In this document: one piece after another, positions 5,720-8,683 of the stretch
Position numbering within the stretch: position 1 is the first letter of the stretch
Layout of the letters: every line of letters starts with the position of its first letter
NCBI GenBank assembly: GCA_021811225.1
Contig: JAJZPJ010000109.1
Coordinates: forward strand, 1-8,683
Length of the DNA: 8,683 nt
Direction of reading: 5' to 3'
Origin: Pseudomonadota bacterium
Lineage (GTDB): Bacteria; Pseudomonadota; Gammaproteobacteria; Burkholderiales; Rhodocyclaceae
The notes under the pieces: generated by a model
What the model was told of the DNA's origin: nothing
The model's input: the letters and a program-made list of their open reading frames with translations, nothing else
The model's database searches: none
Program-made: the position numbers and the translations under genes

Positions 5720-7493
5720 AGTGTTGCGTTGATGACGAGGCCGGCTGCCGGTCGAGCCCCTGGTCAAGCGCCCGGAAACGGTCCCGGACGGCCTGCAGAT
5801 CTTCCTTGGCGGTCCGGTCGCTGTCAATGATGGTCGGCTTGATCAGGATGACCATCTCGCTCTTGCTCGAAGTCCTGTTGCGCTGGCCGAACAGACCGCC
5901 GACGACCGGCGCATCGCCCAGGCCGGGCATCTGGGATCTGTCCCGAGAGTCATTCTGGCTCATCAGGCCGCCGATGGCGACGATGTTGCCGTTCTCGACG
6001 CGCACGATGCTGTCGGTCTCGTTGATGCTGCTGGCGGCCAGGGGCAGCGTATAGGTGCCCTGCGCGCCCAGATCGATGGTCTTCGGACTGTCGGTGACGA
6101 CGGACACCGCCGGATGGACGTGCAGGATGATGTTGCCCTCGGCGTCGATCTGCGGCGTCACGTCGAGCGAGATGCCCGAGAAATAGGGCTGCAGGGTCAG
6201 GCTGGGCGCCGTGCCGGGGGTGGTGGTGGTGGCGGTGGTGCCGCCGGTGACGTTGGTGACGTAGAGCTGGTCGGTGCCGACCTTGAGCAGCGCCTGCTGG
6301 TTGTTGAGCGTGGCGATGCGCGGGCTGGAGAGCACCGCGACGTTGCCCTGGGTCTGCAGGAAGGAGATCAGCGCCGCGAAGTTCTTGGTCTGGAAGGCCA
6401 GGCCGATCATGCCCTGGCCCATCGCCTTCGCCGCCACCTGACCCGCGAAGGCGCCCGGAGTGACGGTGCCGTTGCTGCCGGTCAATGCGGAGGGCGTACC
6501 CGTGCCGGAGAGCGCGTTCAGGGTGGTGCCGGGGGCCACCACGCCGGCCTGGATCGCGGTCGGGTTGCCGGAATTGAGTCCCGGCGTGCCGCTGCCGAAC
6601 AAGGACCAGTTGATGCCGGACTGGGCGTTGTTGGAGAGCGTCACCTGGACGATCTTGGCTTCCAGCATCACCTGGCGATCGACCACCAGCTGGGTGGCCT
6701 TGAGATAGTGCGCGACGTTGCGCAGGTCGGCGGGAAAGGCGCGCACCACCACCACCCCCGACATCGGATTGACGATCACCTGGCGGCCGTCGGCGGTGCC
6801 GACGATGGCGGTCAGGGCGCGGGTCAGATCGCGCCAGAAATCCGCGTCCGAGGTCGTGCTGACGCGGCTGGTGTAATCCTGGTTGTTGGTGTTGCCCAGC
6901 GTCGCCTGGGGGGGCGTGCTGCCGCTTTGCACCTGGCCGGGTGTGGAACCGCTGATGGCGCTGGACGTCACCTGCAGGTCGCTGCTGCCGATGCGCCGGC
7001 CGGTCAGGTAGTTGATCTGGAAAACGCGCGACTGCAGCGTGTTGGGCTCGATGAAGATGCGCGTGCCCTCGACCCGGTACTCGTAGCCGTCGAGATCGCG
7101 CAGCGTGTCGAGCGCCTCCTTCAAGGTCACGTTCTTGAGATTGACGGTGATCCGTCCGGTGAGCTCGGGCGGCAGCAGCATGCTGTAGCGCGTGCCGTTG
7201 ACCAGCGCCATGAACACCTGGGCGGCCGGCGCATCGACCACCGAGAGATCGAAGCGCGAATCGGTGTCCGCCGTCGCCTTGGGCATGGCGATCGCCAAGG
7301 GCGGCATCAGCGCGCGGTCGATGGCGTCGGTCTGCACCTTGCGCTCGGCGACCGCGCGCCCGAGTTCCCGGTCGATCCGCTCCTGGGTGGGGCTGGGTTT
7401 CTGCACCGGCGCAGAGGCGCAGCCGGCCAGGAGCACCATGCAGCTCAGGGCGATGAGCCGGTGCAACCGCTGGCCGTCACAACCCGGATTCAT
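5718..7493 (-). CDS. mshL: MshL, outer-membrane secretin of the MSHA pilus (lipoprotein)
   Basis: A 591-residue secretin that would form the outer-membrane ring through which the pilus passes. The lipoprotein signal peptide ends in LLAGC with the lipidated cysteine at C25; alanine follows, consistent with outer-membrane sorting. Residues of about 79-150 are an STN/N0-like domain (FDLSVVDAPAAQVFMALVNGTRYS, LTGRITVNLKNVTLKEALDTL). About 220-275 is a secretin N1-type domain. From about 275 the secretin core follows, with VLSSPRIATLNNQQALLKVG (387-406), ISLDVTPQID, IVAIGGLM and the C-terminal signature MPGLGDAPVVGGLFG (522-536). Gly/Ser/Thr-rich loops lie at about 177-215, 300-350 and 416-430. 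The start at 7493 has GGAG eight bases upstream; the in-frame ATG at 7553 would add 20 residues before the signal peptide. It overlaps mshK by 17 bases. Confidence 0.94.
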   Translation of the reverse strand: MNPGCDGQRLHRLIALSCMVLLAGCASAPVQKPSPTQERIDRELGRAVAERKVQTDAIDRALMPPLAIAMPKATADTDSRFDLSVVDAPAAQVFMALVNGTRYSMLLPPELTGRITVNLKNVTLKEALDTLRDLDGYEYRVEGTRIFIEPNTLQSRVFQINYLTGRRIGSSDLQVTSSAISGSTPGQVQSGSTPPQATLGNTNNQDYTSRVSTTSDADFWRDLTRALTAIVGTADGRQVIVNPMSGVVVVRAFPADLRNVAHYLKATQLVVDRQVMLEAKIVQVTLSNNAQSGINWSLFGSGTPGLNSGNPTAIQAGVVAPGTTLNALSGTGTPSALTGSNGTVTPGAFAGQVAAKAMGQGMIGLAFQTKNFAALISFLQTQGNVAVLSSPRIATLNNQQALLKVGTDQLYVTNVTGGTTATTTTPGTAPSLTLQPYFSGISLDVTPQIDAEGNIILHVHPAVSVVTDSPKTIDLGAQGTYTLPLAASSINETDSIVRVENGNIVAIGGLMSQNDSRDRSQMPGLGDAPVVGGLFGQRNRTSSKSEMVILIKPTIIDSDRTAKEDLQAVRDRFRALDQGLDRQPASSSTQH

Positions 7494-7905
7494 GCATACT
7501 TCTCCGCTTTTTGTTTGACGAGGCGCCGCCGCCCTTCGCCGGCGCCACTTCAACCCCCGGCGTCAGGCGCAGCACTTCCCTGCCCGCCGGTCCCAACAAG
7601 ACCGCTTCCGATTCACTGAGATGCACCAGGGTCGCATCGCCCAGCTTGCCGCCCAAGAGGACGGTGCTGCCGTTGATCACGGCCAGCGGCTTGCGCCCCG
7701 GCCGCATGATCACCGCCTGCAGGCCGCTGACGGGACCCGGAGCGGAGGCAGCAGCGGGCAAGGCAGCGAACGCCGCCGGCGGCCGGGTCGGATCGGCCAG
7801 GGCCGCCGGCGCCTGCGCGAGCGCCTGTCCATACGCAACGGCGGCCGCGCCGGCCAGCGCGGCCGCCTGCAGCAGGCGCGACGAAGACTTCAGACCACCA
7901 GCCAT
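7477..7905 (-). CDS. mshK: MSHA biogenesis protein MshK (PilP/GspC-like periplasmic protein)
   Basis: A small 142-residue protein placed between mshJ and mshL, where mshK belongs. An N-terminal hydrophobic alanine-rich segment ending AYGQALAQA (about 10-31) looks like a cleavable signal peptide or anchor. It is followed by ADPTRPP (37-43), the short motif shared by MshK and related type II secretion/type IV pilus proteins. Residues of about 60-115 (GLQAVIMRPGRKPLAVINGSTVLLGGKLGDATLVHLSESEAVLLGPAGREVLRL) resemble the small beta domain of the PilP/GspC homology region, which contacts the secretin N0 domain. The C-terminus is basic (NKKRR). The start overlaps the mshJ end by 16 bases and the stop overlaps mshL by 17 bases, so the three are probably translationally coupled. 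Sequence conservation in this family is low; position strengthens the call. Confidence 0.85.
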   Translation of the reverse strand: MAGGLKSSSRLLQAAALAGAAAVAYGQALAQAPAALADPTRPPAAFAALPAAASAPGPVSGLQAVIMRPGRKPLAVINGSTVLLGGKLGDATLVHLSESEAVLLGPAGREVLRLTPGVEVAPAKGGGASSNKKRRSMHESGL

Positions 7906-8609
7906 TGCTTGTCCAGGCTCAAGGTATAAACCGTCAGGGTCAACACGTTGCGCGGGTACTTGTCGACCACCAGCGTGACGCGGTTCCAGAGGATGCGCTG
8001 CGGCAGGCGTTCCAGCGCCGCGAGGTATGCTAACAGATCGTTGTAGCTTCCCGCGATGCGGATCTCGACGCCGTGTTTGTAGATATCCGGTCCGGGAGGT
8101 TCGCTCGCGGCGACAGGCCCGGGCTCGCTGCGCTTCTTGCCGGTCTTGTTGTCAGCCACCTTGGTGTCACCCGCTTTGGCGGGCTCGACGAGCGGCTCAG
8201 GCGGCAAGGTGCGCAGGCTGAGCAATTCCAGATTGCGGTGCTTGCCGAGCAGCGATTCCAGAAGCGCCTGCATCTTATCGGGCGGCACCAGGCTGCCGCT
8301 CATGCTGCGCAGCTTCGCGTCGAGTGCGGACAGGCTCGCGCGCGTCTGCCGCAGGGCGGCGCGGTTGCCGGCGTCGGGGTCCGTGAGTTGCGCATGCATC
8401 CCGGCCAGTTGCGCCTCGATGCCGGCCCGATCGGCCCTGGCCTGAGCGATACGCTTGGCGAGACTCGTCTGCCGCAGCAACTGCGGCTCGATCAGCAGGG
8501 AATAACCGAGGAAGGGCACGGCCAGCAGGACCGCTGCCGCGACCATGGCCCGCTCACGCCGGGCCAGCGCATCGAAACGCTTGGCCAGTGCCAGCCATTG
8601 CTGTTTCAC
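7890..8609 (-). CDS. mshJ: MSHA biogenesis protein MshJ (PilO/GspM-like), GTG start
   Basis: A 239-residue bitopic inner-membrane protein of the pilus alignment subcomplex. A basic cytoplasmic N-terminus (about 1-20) precedes one membrane segment at about 21-40 (AMVAAAVLLAVPFLGYSLLI). Next comes a predicted coiled coil at about 43-105 (LLRQTSLAKRIAQARADRAGIEAQLAG), and then a periplasmic domain of about 108-239 like the ferredoxin-like fold of PilO/GspM (PPDKMQALLESLLGKHRNLELLSLRTLP, HGVEIRIAGSYNDLLAYLAALERLP). A polar, lysine- and proline-rich stretch at about 142-175 interrupts that domain. The start is GTG, eight bases after GGAG, and it overlaps the stop of the upstream gene in a GTGA arrangement. 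The overlap with mshK is 16 bases. Family, order and layout agree. Confidence 0.87.
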   Translation of the reverse strand: MKQQWLALAKRFDALARRERAMVAAAVLLAVPFLGYSLLIEPQLLRQTSLAKRIAQARADRAGIEAQLAGMHAQLTDPDAGNRAALRQTRASLSALDAKLRSMSGSLVPPDKMQALLESLLGKHRNLELLSLRTLPPEPLVEPAKAGDTKVADNKTGKKRSEPGPVAASEPPGPDIYKHGVEIRIAGSYNDLLAYLAALERLPQRILWNRVTLVVDKYPRNVLTLTVYTLSLDKQWLVV

Positions 8610-8683
8610 GGCATTTTCTCCGCAAGCGCCGATGGTCCCTTTGGCGGAGCGCTCTGCATCAGCACGAAATCGACGTAGGCAGG
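8606..8683 (-). CDS. C-terminal tail of the upstream MSHA gene (PilN-like/MshI), cut by window edge
   Basis: The last 25 codons and the TGA stop of a gene entering from the right edge, ending PAYVDFVLMQSAPPKGPSALAEKMP. Its stop overlaps the mshJ GTG start by four bases (GTGA), which shows it belongs to the same operon. By the usual gene order (mshI-mshJ) and the expected PilM-PilN-PilO-PilP logic, it should be the MshI/PilN-like component. The visible piece is too short to prove this from sequence alone. Confidence 0.6.
   Translation of the reverse strand, partial: PAYVDFVLMQSAPPKGPSALAEKMP

Noticed and set aside
5705..5827. ATG-initiated extension of MshM
   Set aside because: It covers the 3' end of mshL, lacks the ExeA pattern, and is made unnecessary by the TTG with a good ribosome binding site.
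6114..7619. A 501-codon open frame on the plus strand
   Set aside because: It is antisense to mshL and the end of mshK, both well supported by secretin and DPTRPP motifs. The product is a low-complexity Gly/Arg/His-rich sequence.
1..8683. CRISPR arrays, tRNA/rRNA genes, insertion sequences, toxin-antitoxin or phage-defence genes
   Set aside because: I looked for phased repeats, cloverleaf-like segments, transposase motifs and defence-type domains and saw none. The coding content is ordinary housekeeping plus a pilus operon.

Overview
This GC-rich window looks like chromosomal DNA from a betaproteobacterium, plausibly of the Rhodocyclales or a related order. That placement rests on the gene types and protein style, not on a search. 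Nothing points to recent transfer: there is no insertion sequence, integrase, tRNA, CRISPR array or compositional break. Almost every base belongs to a recognisable gene.

Layout. (1) 1-259, minus: the N-terminal part of glutamyl-tRNA synthetase (gltX), cut by the window edge. (2) 260-503: a divergent intergenic region, AT-rich for this window, with a candidate gltX promoter and a helically phased direct repeat. (3) 504-1160, plus: an orphan NarL/FixJ-type response regulator with no sensor kinase nearby. (4) 1178-2134, minus: a phthalate dioxygenase reductase/VanB-type flavin and 2Fe-2S reductase with no oxygenase partner nearby, convergent with the regulator. (5) 2135-2240: a short divergent region with a perfect TATAAT facing the reductase and a TACAAT placed so that the next gene may be leaderless. 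(6) 2241-3236, plus: an SrkA/YihE-type stress protein kinase. (7) 3339-3629, plus: an HU-family nucleoid protein with its own promoter and a strong terminator. (8) 3715-8683, minus: part of an MSHA type IV pilus operon in the order (PilN-like/MshI tail)-mshJ-mshK-mshL-mshM-mshN, transcribed toward HU and ending at the HU terminator.

The MSHA genes form one tight unit with junctions of +4, +13, -17, -16 and -4 bases, which implies co-transcription and translational coupling. MshJ (PilO/GspM-like), MshK (PilP/GspC-like), the MshL secretin, the MshM ATPase and the MshN TPR protein would form the inner-membrane alignment complex and outer-membrane channel of the pilus. The block stops after mshN, so the motor, platform and pilin genes (mshE, mshG, mshB, mshA and others) must lie elsewhere, most likely beyond the right edge.

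I do not see a convincing undescribed system. The points worth a second look are small: regulatory sequences, start-codon choices, low-complexity segments and the truncated MSHA gene order.
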